DNA from: an uncultured Eubacteriales bacterium
GTDB taxonomy: Bacteria > Bacillota > Clostridia > Christensenellales > Aristaeellaceae
Direction of reading: 5' to 3'
DNA length: 37,177 nucleotides
Assembly: GCA_902799045.1 (NCBI GenBank)
Contig: CADBZH010000011.1
Location: 182,434 to 219,610 of the forward strand
The notes below the pieces were generated by a model. The model did not search any database. It was not told where the DNA came from and saw only the letters and a program-made list of their open reading frames with translations. Position numbers and translations under genes: made by a program. Of the stretch, positions 30,701-37,177 are shown in pieces. How positions within the stretch are numbered: the stretch's first letter is position 1; each line of letters starts with the position of its first letter.

Positions 30701-33700
30701 GCTTCGGTAAACGTTGAATTGCCATAGTTGTAGGGCAGGAAATCTCCATCCAAGCCTTTCGATTTGTCGGTCGCATTTGTATAGCTATAGACGTAGAACC
30801 TTTGCCTATCCTTATTATATGAAGCAGCGTTTTTATCACTGTCGTAATAGTAATAGCCGGTCGTGTTGTCGTACTGATACAAGTAGTTTGCCGTGCCCAG
30901 ATAGCGCTTGCCCAGCCCATCGGATGTCCCGAACAGCCTAGATTTGAGGCTCTCGCTCAGTAATCCAGGAGAGACCTGGCCCGAATAATACGTTCCGTTG
31001 GTAGTCGTCTCATTGTTCGTATTGTTCGAGGTTCTGCCATCCGGCATCACACTCTTTCCCGCGCCGGCCTGCTTCGTGATGAAGACGAAATCGCCCGCAG
31101 TCCCCTTCATCTTCCATCTTTCACTGTTAACGAACATGTTGACATAGGTTCTCTCTGAATCCAGCTCTATGCAGTCCATATTGAACAGGTTGTTGTAGTC
31201 AAACATCCTGGTCGTTATGAAGTTGTTGGTGTTCAGGCTGGAAACAGAACTCGCGGACGATGCATTATAGCTCGTCGGCATCCAGTCAGCGTAGAATACG
31301 CTGTCTGATGTGATCGTAACCGTAGCGCCCTTGGCATACCACGTTTTGTTATAGATATCATACCAGCCCTGGAGCTCGAAGTGGTTGTCTCCCTGGCTTT
31401 GCGGGGCGACGGCAGTCGTGGGAAGGGTAAACGTTGCGCTGCCACTGTTGCCGTTGCTCTTGTATACCTGCTGGAGTACCGAGGTGCTGCCCTGCACGTT
31501 GCCCGTGCTTTCGATGCGGGTGTAAAAGGTATTGTTGGGCGCTTCGCCGCCGTAAACACCGTTGGTTCCGTCGAACCAGACGTCGTAGTAGTTGCGATGC
31601 TCCTGCTTTAGCTCGTATTTGGGTATAAGAATGGTGTGTTCTGTTACATCTGACAGCTTGAAATTGTGCTTTATAACGCCATAGTCATTGATATCATAGC
31701 CCTCGGAAATATATCTGTTCTGGTTATACCAACCCAGGAAATTATACTTTTCCCTGTCCCCGGCATCATCAAAGGAAGTTTGCCATACTATGGTCCCATT
31801 GCCATCTGTGGAGTAATTATACCTCGGCACATCATTACGCTGATAGGTATAGTATACATAACGGACCACATCAGGGGGCGTATAATGCCATGCGGAAGAA
31901 GGCTGGGGCACACCCCGAATAATCAGCTTGGCGCCAGTCGGCGCAAAGCAGGGAATATACAGGGCGTTGGCATAAGTCATTTTCTCCGTGCCCAACGTAG
32001 CATCCTTAATGGTGAGCATGGTTCCATCAGACTGAACGACCAGCCAGAACACAAAATCATAGCCCGACTTCGCAACCGCAGACAGGCTGCCGGCCTTTTG
32101 ACCGGATTTATGCCTGAAGAATTGAACATGGCCTTCCCAGTCTTTTTCGACATCCTGGACAAACATGTATCCGCCATTTGTCCATTCCTGAAAAGCGTTC
32201 ACAGTACCCGCAGTACCGATATAGCCTCCGTTCCTGTCGTTGACCAGCACCGTGTAATCCGTAGCGTCGTCCTCCACCTTCACCTCATAAACCGTTCCGT
32301 CGGCCATGGTGATGGTCAGGCTTTCCTCTGTGTTAAAGGGCTGCAGGCTGATCAGGACCCAGTCCCCGGCGTCGACGGGCGTCTCGTTGATCTGCTGGAC
32401 GTCGTCTTCAGACAGCGAGGCGCTGTAGACGCTCTCCAGACCCAACTCAGCCCGTATGGCCTCTACAGTGGTGTCCAGGTCCACCCGATTGACAGCCATC
32501 AGCTCGGGCGAGCTGAACACGACATCCTGGACCTCCAATACGAATGCTTCCTCATCCTCCGCGATCTGGAGCGCCTTCACCAGCTCCCGCAGGCTGAGAT
32601 ACGTGCCGCCCTGCAGGTGATATTCATAATTGCCATAATAGAAATCGACGGTATAGAGCACGCCCCAGACGGAGAAGCCGGGCGCGTCGAACACCACGGC
32701 GTCCTCATTTTCCGAAGCGGCCACGACCTGCGGGGTCTCGCCGTCGAAGTGCACGGCGCAGACGGAGGTTTCTCCGCTGTCCACCACGTGGTCGTCGGCC
32801 GCGTCGATGGCCTCGATGCCGGAATTGTCCAGCGTGATGCTGACGGAGACGGGCCGCTCGGGCTGCACCTCTTCCCCGTCGTTCATGATGCGAATGTCGA
32901 AGAAGCGGGCCATCGTCACGCGCTGGCCGCCCTCCAGGGCCGCTTCGGCGTCCGCGAGATAGCTTTCGTCCTCAACCTCGCTCACCTCCAGCGTTGCGCC
33001 AGCGGGAATGTTCGCTTCCTTGGTGAAACCGACGGAGATGTTCCAGGTCTCTCCCCCGGCGTCGATGAACTTCGTCTCGATGGTCTCGGTCACCACGACG
33101 GCATACACGGAGAAGCTGTCCGCCGTGAAGGCCACGGATTCCGCTTCGGCTTCCGGCTCGGTCACAGTCTCGGGCTCGACCTCGGGCTCAGGCTCGTCCT
33201 CGGCTTCCGGCTCGGCTTCGGGCTCAGGCTCGGGTTCCGCTATGGGTTCGGCCTCGGGTTCGGCCTCGGGTTCGGCCTCGGGTTCGGCCTCGGGCTCAGG
33301 CTCGGCATCCTCCGGCTGTGTTTGCGCGGCGTCCGCCGGAGCTTCCGTCGCCGGCATCTCCACCGTCAGCTCCGTTTCGCCCGCGGGCGCGTCCGACTGG
33401 CTCTCCACCACCTCGGCCGTACCCTCGCCATCCACGTGCACCACGACAGCGTCCTGCTGCTTTTCGATCTCGTCCACCGTCATGACGACGGCGATCGGCA
33501 CGAGGGGCTCGATCTCATTTCCGTCGGCGTCGAAGAAGGTGATATCCACGGCGTGAACGCGCTTGATCGCGACGAAATCCTCGGACACGGTGTCTTCGAT
33601 GTCCGTCAGGGTCTTTTCGTCCTCCACGTCCACGACGGTCATCGTCGTGCCCTCCGGGAACGCGCCCTCGGGGGCGGACACGGAGATGCGCACGTAGTCG

Positions 33701-35193
33701 GTGCGGCCCTCAAACTCCTGGGCGGGCATGGCGATGGCCGGCGCGTCCTCAGGCTGGTCCTCGCCGTCTTCCTCCGCCTCGTCGGCCTGTTCTTCACCCG
33801 CGTCCGGCACAGGCTCAGATTCTTCTCCCTCTGCCTGCTCCTCTTCATTCTCCTCGGTCACAGTCTCAGGCTCAGACTCGGATTCTTCCTCCTCCGTCTG
33901 CACCTCTTCATTCTCCTCGGTCACAGACTCAGGCTCAGACTCTTCTTCCTCCGCCTTTTCCTCATTCTCCTCAGTCACAGTTTCAGGCTCAGACTCAGAT
34001 TCTTCTCCCTCCGTCTGCTCCTCTTCGTTCTCCTCAGTCACAGTCTCAGGCTCAGACTCAGACTCTTCTTCCTCCGCCTGCTCCTCATTCTCCTCAGTCA
34101 CAGTCTCAGGCTCAAACTCTTCTTCCTCCGCCTGCTCCTCATTCTCCTCAGTCACAGTCTCAGGCTCAGACTCAGACTCTTCTTCCTCCGCCTTTTCCTC
34201 ATTCTCCTCAGTCACAGTCTCAGGCTCAGGCTCAGGCTCTTCTTCCTCCGCCTGCTCCTCATTCTCCTCAGTCACAGTCTCAGGCTCAGGCTCAGATTCT
34301 TCCTCCGCCTGCTCCTCATTCTCCTCAGTCACAGTCTCAGGCTCAGACTCAGACTCTTCTTCCTCCGCCTGTTCCTCATTCTCCTCAGTCACAGTCTCAG
34401 GCTCAGACTCAGACTCTTCTTCCTCCGCCTGTTCCTCCTCATTCTCCTCAATCACAGTCGCAGGCACGGCTTCCTCGTCCGCCTGTTCTTCTTCATTCTC
34501 CTCGGTCTCAATCACAGTCGCAGGCGCGGCTTCTTCCTCCGTCGCCACGCCGTCCGCCAGCGCGACGATCAATATGTCGTCGGCGGTGATCAGAGCCAGC
34601 TCGGCCTCGACGAAGTCCTTCCGGGTCCTGACCCTGAAATCCTCCTCCGCCCGTTCCACCGCGATCAGGCCGGTATGCGCCTCGTCGTTTTCCACGGCAC
34701 CGACCTCAATGATGTCCTCCAGGCGCACGTTGATCTCCATGACCTCGATGATCCGGCTGAGCATCGCCTCATTGCCCAGGGCAAACGCCACGGGAGCCGT
34801 GCTCTCCGGCGCCATCCGGGCGGTTTCCGGGGCGGCGTCGTCCGCGCCGAGGTTCCATTCCACTTCCTCGGGCACCGGCTCCTCCGTAACGGGCAGGTCG
34901 ATCTCGTCCTCCTCAAAGGCCGCGATGGCCTCCGCGTCCGGGCGCTGCTGGTAACAGGCGTCGGTGTGAACGTGCGCCTCCTGACCGCAGATCAGCGCGT
35001 CCCCGTCATAGCAGGACGGATCATGCTCGTGCTCCGCATAGCCGCACATGGGGATGCGCTCGAGCGTATCCGCGTTCCTCTTCAGCGTATGAATCGTGAA
35101 AAGCATGACAAAGGCGCAAAGCAGGGCGCTCGCCCGCTTCAACAGCTTCCTCCTGCTCCGCTTCGTTGAAAGCTCCTGAATGAATTTCTGCAT
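27748..35193 (-). CDS. Giant LPSTG-anchored surface adhesin with acidic repeats and SpaA/Cna-B domains
   Basis: 2,481 residues, cell-wall linked by sortase. Order: a long basic n-region and one hydrophobic segment (about 20-36), two Cx4HxHx3CY motifs (Cys50-61, Cys69-80), a glutamate-rich stretch (about 218-472) with ten copies of a PE[TS]VTEENEE unit, two related beta-domains separated by an EPEAEP linker (about 628-675), InlB-like repeats, a fibro-slime/PA14-type domain (FAGDDDVWVFVDGK near 1543), four SpaA-like domains and one Cna-B-like domain with KE(L/T)xAPxGY ends typical of isopeptide cross-linking, then LPSTG (2445-2449), a membrane helix and RKRARGEIE. ATG 35193 follows GGGGAGATAGAG. 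No sortase gene is in the window. It probably binds host or plant polymers; the ligand is unknown. Confidence 0.93.
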   Translation of the reverse strand: MQKFIQELSTKRSRRKLLKRASALLCAFVMLFTIHTLKRNADTLERIPMCGYAEHEHDPSCYDGDALICGQEAHVHTDACYQQRPDAEAIAAFEEDEIDLPVTEEPVPEEVEWNLGADDAAPETARMAPESTAPVAFALGNEAMLSRIIEVMEINVRLEDIIEVGAVENDEAHTGLIAVERAEEDFRVRTRKDFVEAELALITADDILIVALADGVATEEEAAPATVIETEENEEEQADEEAVPATVIEENEEEQAEEEESESEPETVTEENEEQAEEEESESEPETVTEENEEQAEEESEPEPETVTEENEEQAEEEEPEPEPETVTEENEEKAEEEESESEPETVTEENEEQAEEEEFEPETVTEENEEQAEEEESESEPETVTEENEEEQTEGEESESEPETVTEENEEKAEEEESEPESVTEENEEVQTEEEESESEPETVTEENEEEQAEGEESEPVPDAGEEQADEAEEDGEDQPEDAPAIAMPAQEFEGRTDYVRISVSAPEGAFPEGTTMTVVDVEDEKTLTDIEDTVSEDFVAIKRVHAVDITFFDADGNEIEPLVPIAVVMTVDEIEKQQDAVVVHVDGEGTAEVVESQSDAPAGETELTVEMPATEAPADAAQTQPEDAEPEPEAEPEAEPEAEPEAEPIAEPEPEPEAEPEAEDEPEPEVEPETVTEPEAEAESVAFTADSFSVYAVVVTETIETKFIDAGGETWNISVGFTKEANIPAGATLEVSEVEDESYLADAEAALEGGQRVTMARFFDIRIMNDGEEVQPERPVSVSITLDNSGIEAIDAADDHVVDSGETSVCAVHFDGETPQVVAASENEDAVVFDAPGFSVWGVLYTVDFYYGNYEYHLQGGTYLSLRELVKALQIAEDEEAFVLEVQDVVFSSPELMAVNRVDLDTTVEAIRAELGLESVYSASLSEDDVQQINETPVDAGDWVLISLQPFNTEESLTITMADGTVYEVKVEDDATDYTVLVNDRNGGYIGTAGTVNAFQEWTNGGYMFVQDVEKDWEGHVQFFRHKSGQKAGSLSAVAKSGYDFVFWLVVQSDGTMLTIKDATLGTEKMTYANALYIPCFAPTGAKLIIRGVPQPSSAWHYTPPDVVRYVYYTYQRNDVPRYNYSTDGNGTIVWQTSFDDAGDREKYNFLGWYNQNRYISEGYDINDYGVIKHNFKLSDVTEHTILIPKYELKQEHRNYYDVWFDGTNGVYGGEAPNNTFYTRIESTGNVQGSTSVLQQVYKSNGNSGSATFTLPTTAVAPQSQGDNHFELQGWYDIYNKTWYAKGATVTITSDSVFYADWMPTSYNASSASSVSSLNTNNFITTRMFDYNNLFNMDCIELDSERTYVNMFVNSERWKMKGTAGDFVFITKQAGAGKSVMPDGRTSNNTNNETTTNGTYYSGQVSPGLLSESLKSRLFGTSDGLGKRYLGTANYLYQYDNTTGYYYYDSDKNAASYNKDRQRFYVYSYTNATDKSKGLDGDFLPYNYGNSTFTEAWGAPNYWFGMFSQINFFLPNAAGYKDGNGNTGNRSIKGDEMVYKFAGDDDVWVFVDGKLVLDMGGIHGKVYGEINFSQGTWTVVSDGANKVNDGRGIMSYEDGTGRKTTDTLNLDEGDHTLTLYYLERGSSQSNCAIYFNLAPRYALQFHKVDASSNADLGGATFGVYTDPECTVAANVWGTYTGARTNIFTTGDSGYVHCSGLVAGKTYYIKELSAPTGYPDVSEEVLTLTLDAYGNPTVSSTADTTGGSAWTMAEVRSSEAEGSTEKGTFMLYMTVKNRKETNISAQKIWAMIDGSQYSRNEDCEVTVKLQRYSLTTGEGNAETKTVRLIQRYYANGDAPSQRDTDSIRVYDIRTEQVSKGGSITFAASATNGGVGIASVASNHGYVTASNTTGTGSQHFYMNGGWSEATKSGTYTLSNVQSDTDIYITYIGTPGTAESMGMTLSDIRMTNGEGTQSVKSEDTAFNGQNLQATLNKGNGWKHTWTNLETAANNTQYYYYVKEISSTSNLSGHQLLTDVPAYVTTYSSDGLSGGGTISVRNTLQAIKVELRKRDGTDNGNLQGVGFKIYTAREYEAQGYRGTEKSVIETNVSFWLENDTYNSSKKLFVSDTEGLFYTGYLPLGTYYIVEVEKPAGYRALAGAVKIEVTENGLQYQLPGENYSRLRRIDSEGYYNLYIDNAKEHKTLVTPASVTFNKQDNNGQTLDGATFTLYSDAQLTQVVKTYTGGSFEVSTGDVVAGEGETATTLGNLLGEDVSKTFYLKETAAPAGYIGSDDVYEITVTKTVTDTEELNLDMDAYVTTTTFTMSVKQGEDTQTSPITIVNTPIEIEVVKVIKGTGMPLPDAEFTVVRIKDDGTPVVDADDKPVYFEKKSVNRQGKVTFSALPVGLYKLDETKVPDGYIKAQGECRFTVAENGTISLDQTTVENEMIGLVGHVFTVQNEQGVTLPSTGGSGTALYCVGGAALALLALALLLRKRARGEIE
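33780..34540 (-). repeat. In-frame tandem repeat coding for acidic spacer
   Basis: Repeats of 48-63 bases encode EEEESESEPETVTEENEEQA-like units, ten clear and two worn copies upstream. Near-identical DNA in several copies shows recent amplification or gene conversion, so the copy number may vary between strains. Confidence 0.9.
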
Positions 35194-35241
35194 AATCTCT
35201 ATCTCCCCGTCACAGGTCGGCGGATGGTATACTTATAGATA

Positions 35242-35254
35242 CTATACAGTATAG
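35242..35254. promoter_or_regulatory. AT-rich palindrome before the adhesin gene
   Basis: CTATAC-A-GTATAG, followed by more TATA-type blocks down to 35228. TATACT or TATAGT could be a -10 for the adhesin gene, but no good -35 is seen at 17 bases. It may be an operator or a site for a regulator. Confidence 0.4.
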
Positions 35255-35330
35255 CGGTTTCACAGAGCGCGTGCCACCATCAATCATCCAGTTTAACCAG
35301 AAATTCAGGACATTTTTAGCTATTCATAAT

Positions 35331-35371
35331 AAAAAAACAGTCCTCGACCGTGCAAGTCAGCACAGCCGAGG
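35331..35371 (-). terminator. Intrinsic terminator of the small membrane protein gene
   Basis: Minus strand: CCTCGGCTGTGC (35371-35360), loop, GCACGGTCGAGG (35353-35342) with two G-U pairs, then ACTGTTTTTTT. A strong U-tract on the minus strand. Confidence 0.85.
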
Positions 35372-35404
35372 GCCGCGTTCCTCCAAAAACAATGCTCCGT
35401 GGGA

Positions 35405-35839
35405 TTACTTCACCTGGGCCGCCATCACCACCGCGGCGATCATGTCCAGCGCCGAGACCGCAAGCACGGCCCACCTGCAGCTCCACATCGAGCCCAGCAT
35501 CAGCGCCACGACCACCCCGACAAAGACCAGGTTGATGACCGCGACGGCCAGCCCCTTCTTTCCCGCCTCGCCCCGCACGCTCAGCAGCGCCCAAATCAAC
35601 AGCGCAGCCTGGTCCAGCGACAGCAGGATCCGCGCGACGAGGGTCTGGGAGGCAAAGTCCGTGATGGTCCAGTAGGTCTTGGACAGGTAGTATTCCCCGG
35701 TGTAGAAGTAGTCGTCGTTCCCCGCGGGGGCGACGTAATCCGCCGCCGGATAGCGCGGCGCGATGACCGGCACAAACATCGACACAAAGCAGAACAGCGC
35801 CAGTATGCTGCAGATCAGGTTGATTGCCTTATTCGTCAT
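35405..35839 (-). CDS. Small four-helix membrane protein, unknown function
   Basis: 144 residues from ATG 35839 (GGCGGAAG just upstream; ATG 35854 is the alternative). Four hydrophobic segments are visible: NLICSILALFCFVSMFVPVI, ARILLSLDQAALLIWALLSV, GLAVAVINLVFVGVVVALML and RWAVLAVSALDMIAAVVMA. Between the first two is a polar outer loop, RYPAADYVAPAGNDDYFYTGEYYLS, rich in tyrosine. I recognise no family. It has its own promoter and terminator and is divergent from the PAP2 gene. Confidence 0.8.
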   Translation of the reverse strand: MTNKAINLICSILALFCFVSMFVPVIAPRYPAADYVAPAGNDDYFYTGEYYLSKTYWTITDFASQTLVARILLSLDQAALLIWALLSVRGEAGKKGLAVAVINLVFVGVVVALMLGSMWSCRWAVLAVSALDMIAAVVMAAQVK

Positions 35840-35863
35840 ACGCTTCCGCCCCATTTGACAGCC

Positions 35864-35896
35864 ATCCAGCCCCGTCTCCGGGGTGTCCGGCTGGAT
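35864..35896 (-). other. Hairpin in the leader of the small membrane protein gene
   Basis: ATCCAGCC and GGCTGGAT enclose CCCGTCTCCGGGG, which itself pairs. It lies between the promoter and the SD (about 25 bases before the ATG). It may shape translation or transcript stability. Confidence 0.45.
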
Positions 35897-35918
35897 TTCC
35901 CTGGCCTTCTTCGACAGG

Positions 35919-35947
35919 ATTATAACACATCCCGCGGCGGAAGACAA
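35919..35947 (-). promoter_or_regulatory. Sigma-A promoter of the small membrane protein gene
   Basis: Minus strand: TTGTCT (35947-35942), 17 bases, TATAAT (35924-35919). Confidence 0.65.
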
Positions 35948-35978
35948 GTCCAAAGCCCGGGAAAGCGCCCGGTCGCCC

Positions 35979-36007
35979 TTGATCGCGCCGCCGGTTTATG
36001 GTAAACT
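35979..36007 (+). promoter_or_regulatory. Probable promoter of the PAP2 gene
   Basis: TTGATC at 35979-35984, 17 bases, TAAACT at 36002-36007; 45 bases before the ATG. Confidence 0.5.
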
Positions 36008-36051
36008 GTTGCCATCACAACGGGTTTCCCGGGATTTGCGAGGAAAGCGGC

Positions 36052-37014
36052 ATGGATATCAACATTCTCTTGTGGCTTCAGGATTTCAGGAACGGCGCCG
36101 GCGCGTTCCTGGCGGATTTTCTGTCGAAGATGACCTTCCTTGGAGAGCTGAACACGGCGCTCGTCATCCTGGCCGCCGTCTATTGGTGCGTCAGCAAGGA
36201 ATTTGGCAGCTACCTGCTGATGGGCTGGAGCGGCAACCGGCTGGTCAACGGCCTGTTGAAGGTGACGGCCTGCGCCTACCGGCCGTGGATTCGCGACGCC
36301 CGCGTCGTGCCCTACGGCAATTCGATGGCCACCGCCACGGGCTATTCCTTCCCCAGCGGCCACACCATGAACGCCGCGACCACCTTCGGCGGCGGAGCCG
36401 TCCGAAAGGACCTGCCGCGGGCGCTTCGGATCGCGCTGGGCCTCCTCGTGGCGCTGGTGGCGATCAGCCGCGTCTACCTGGGCGTGCACACCCCGCAGGA
36501 CGTGCTGGTGGGCGCCATCGTGGGAACGCTCGTGATGGCGCTGACCGTCGGGCTGATGCGCTGGGTCGCGGCCCATCCGGAAAAGGACCTGCTCGTGGCC
36601 GGGATCGGCCTGGCCCTCGCCGCCGCCGTCGCCGCGTATGCCGCGCTCAAGCCCTACCCGATGGACTATGACGCCGAGGGCAAGCTGCTGGTGGACGGCG
36701 CGAAGATGGCCAACGACACCTTCAAGGGCGCGGGCTGGTGCGCCGCCTTCCTGGTCGGCTGGGTGCTGGAGCGCCGCTTCGTCGGCTTCTCCACCGACAT
36801 CGCCATGCCCCGGCGGATCGCCCGGCTGACGATCGGCCTGCTCAGCTACTACGCCGTCAGCCTGATCCTCGTCCCCCTGGTCAAGGGCGCGCTGCCCGGC
36901 GCGGCCGGCACGTTCGCCAGCTGCTTTGTGCAGATGCTGTACATCTCGTTCCTGTTCCCCTGGTGCGTCAAGCGCCTGGAGAAGGCCCCCGCGTCGATTA
37001 GAGTGTGTTCCTAA
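36052..37014 (+). CDS. PAP2-family membrane phosphatase
   Basis: 320 residues, integral membrane. The three phosphatase motifs are complete: Lys70-x6-Arg77-Pro78 (KVTACAYRP), PSGH at 101-104 and SRVYLGVHTPQD (Ser139-Arg140, His146, Asp150). PAP2 proteins remove phosphate from lipid substrates such as undecaprenyl pyrophosphate, phosphatidate or phosphatidylglycerol phosphate on the outer leaflet; the substrate here is not decided by sequence. Six or more additional helices follow, more than in the minimal family. ATG 36052 has GAGGAAAG upstream. The last residues RVCS and the TAA are encoded by repeat copy E, so the native C-terminus may have been altered by it. Confidence 0.93.
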   Translation: MDINILLWLQDFRNGAGAFLADFLSKMTFLGELNTALVILAAVYWCVSKEFGSYLLMGWSGNRLVNGLLKVTACAYRPWIRDARVVPYGNSMATATGYSFPSGHTMNAATTFGGGAVRKDLPRALRIALGLLVALVAISRVYLGVHTPQDVLVGAIVGTLVMALTVGLMRWVAAHPEKDLLVAGIGLALAAAVAAYAALKPYPMDYDAEGKLLVDGAKMANDTFKGAGWCAAFLVGWVLERRFVGFSTDIAMPRRIARLTIGLLSYYAVSLILVPLVKGALPGAAGTFASCFVQMLYISFLFPWCVKRLEKAPASIRVCS

Positions 37015-37077
37015 AATGCCGGAAGCGCATTTTAGGGCCCTCGAACTGCATCCCCCGGCATTTAGAAACACACTCTA
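36999..37077. repeat. Palindromic repeat element, copy E (short, complete)
   Basis: Terminal inverted repeats TAGAGTGTGTTCCTAAAA and its complement TTTAGAAACACACTCTA, 79 bases in all, with GGAAGCGCATTTTAGG and ACTGCATCCCCCGGCAT inside. It overlaps the 3' end of the PAP2 gene. The short, near-perfect stem may work as a terminator. Confidence 0.8.
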
Positions 37078-37117
37078 TGTAGACGATGATTAATTCGAGC
37101 ATCGAGGCTGCGAGTGC

Positions 37118-37177
37118 ATTTTTCGGCAGGTGGCCTTGCAGATTTCGAAGGTTTACTGGGTTCGAGCGCCCGGAAAA
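37118..37177. repeat. Probable sixth copy of the repeat core, cut by the window end
   Basis: GCAGATTTCGAAGGTTTACTGGGTTCGAG resembles the complement of the core of copy A (GCAGTTTTTCCGAAGGCTTACTGGTTGCAAG). The match is partial and the element runs off the edge. Confidence 0.4.

Noticed and set aside
31666-35169. An open frame of 1,167 codons on the plus strand, opposite the adhesin gene
   Set aside because: It is the antisense shadow of a GC-rich, Glu/Pro-rich gene; its translation is a low-complexity run of Leu, Arg and His with no SD or family match, while the minus-strand protein has clear domains.

Overview
The window is about 37 kb of GC-rich chromosome from an anaerobic, Gram-positive-type bacterium, most likely a gut or rumen member of the class Clostridia (Bacillota). 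Supporting signs are the T-box leader on thrS, a TPP riboswitch on a lone ECF thiamine S-component, the ylxM-ffh-rpsP-khpA cluster, a sortase-anchored SpaA/Cna-B adhesin, strong AGGAGG ribosome-binding sites, sigma-A-type promoters with 17-bp spacers, a 2[4Fe-4S] clostridial ferredoxin and several secreted proteins with ...ALA-E signal peptides. A family-level placement (Christensenellales or Aristaeella-like) is only a guess from protein style. I see no phage, insertion sequence, CRISPR array, rRNA or tRNA gene; the region looks like ordinary chromosome with dispersed non-coding repeats.

Layout. (1) 1-4,000: oppC/oppB-type peptide or oligosaccharide ABC permeases on the minus strand, divergent from a GH42 beta-galactosidase. 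(2) 4,000-6,400: an inverted-repeat element, then a promoter, a threonine T-box leader and a threonyl-tRNA synthetase that lacks the TGS domain and carries an insertion. (3) 6,480-11,460, minus strand: a MalT-like LuxR regulator translationally coupled (ATGA) to a secreted clostripain-type peptidase, then a small secreted protein with its own promoter. (4) 11,613-14,335: a GH27 alpha-galactosidase facing an APH-fold kinase and a free methionine-R-sulfoxide reductase. (5) 14,446-17,340: ylxM-ffh-rpsP-khpA and a ferredoxin. (6) 17,368-22,690: two exported cell-wall proteins (SpoIID domain plus SH3-like repeats; peptidoglycan-binding repeats plus a degenerate NlpC/P60 domain) and a tRNA-type N6-adenine methyltransferase. 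(7) 22,700-27,610: TPP riboswitch-thiT, a PucR-type regulator, an HPr-like protein without the active histidine, an unlisted 49-codon gene, a metallo-beta-lactamase-fold protein, an acyl-CoA thioesterase and a NimA-like flavoprotein. (8) 27,748-37,177: a 2,481-residue LPSTG adhesin, a small membrane protein and a PAP2 phosphatase.

How the parts fit. The transporter, GH42, GH27 and the two regulators fit a carbohydrate- and peptide-scavenging lifestyle; the C11 peptidase, SpoIID/SH3 protein, peptidoglycan-binding protein and adhesin form the exported surface set; the rest is housekeeping. The most unusual non-coding signal is a family of imperfect palindromic repeats (4020, 12867, 20227, 21837, 36999 and a probable piece at the right edge). 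They sit right behind plus-strand genes, and the repeat's terminal TAG/TAA often serves as the upstream gene's stop codon. The protein features most worth a second look are the catalytically dead NlpC/P60 domain, the TGS-less ThrRS, and the HPr-like protein that keeps a Ser46-type motif but not His15.
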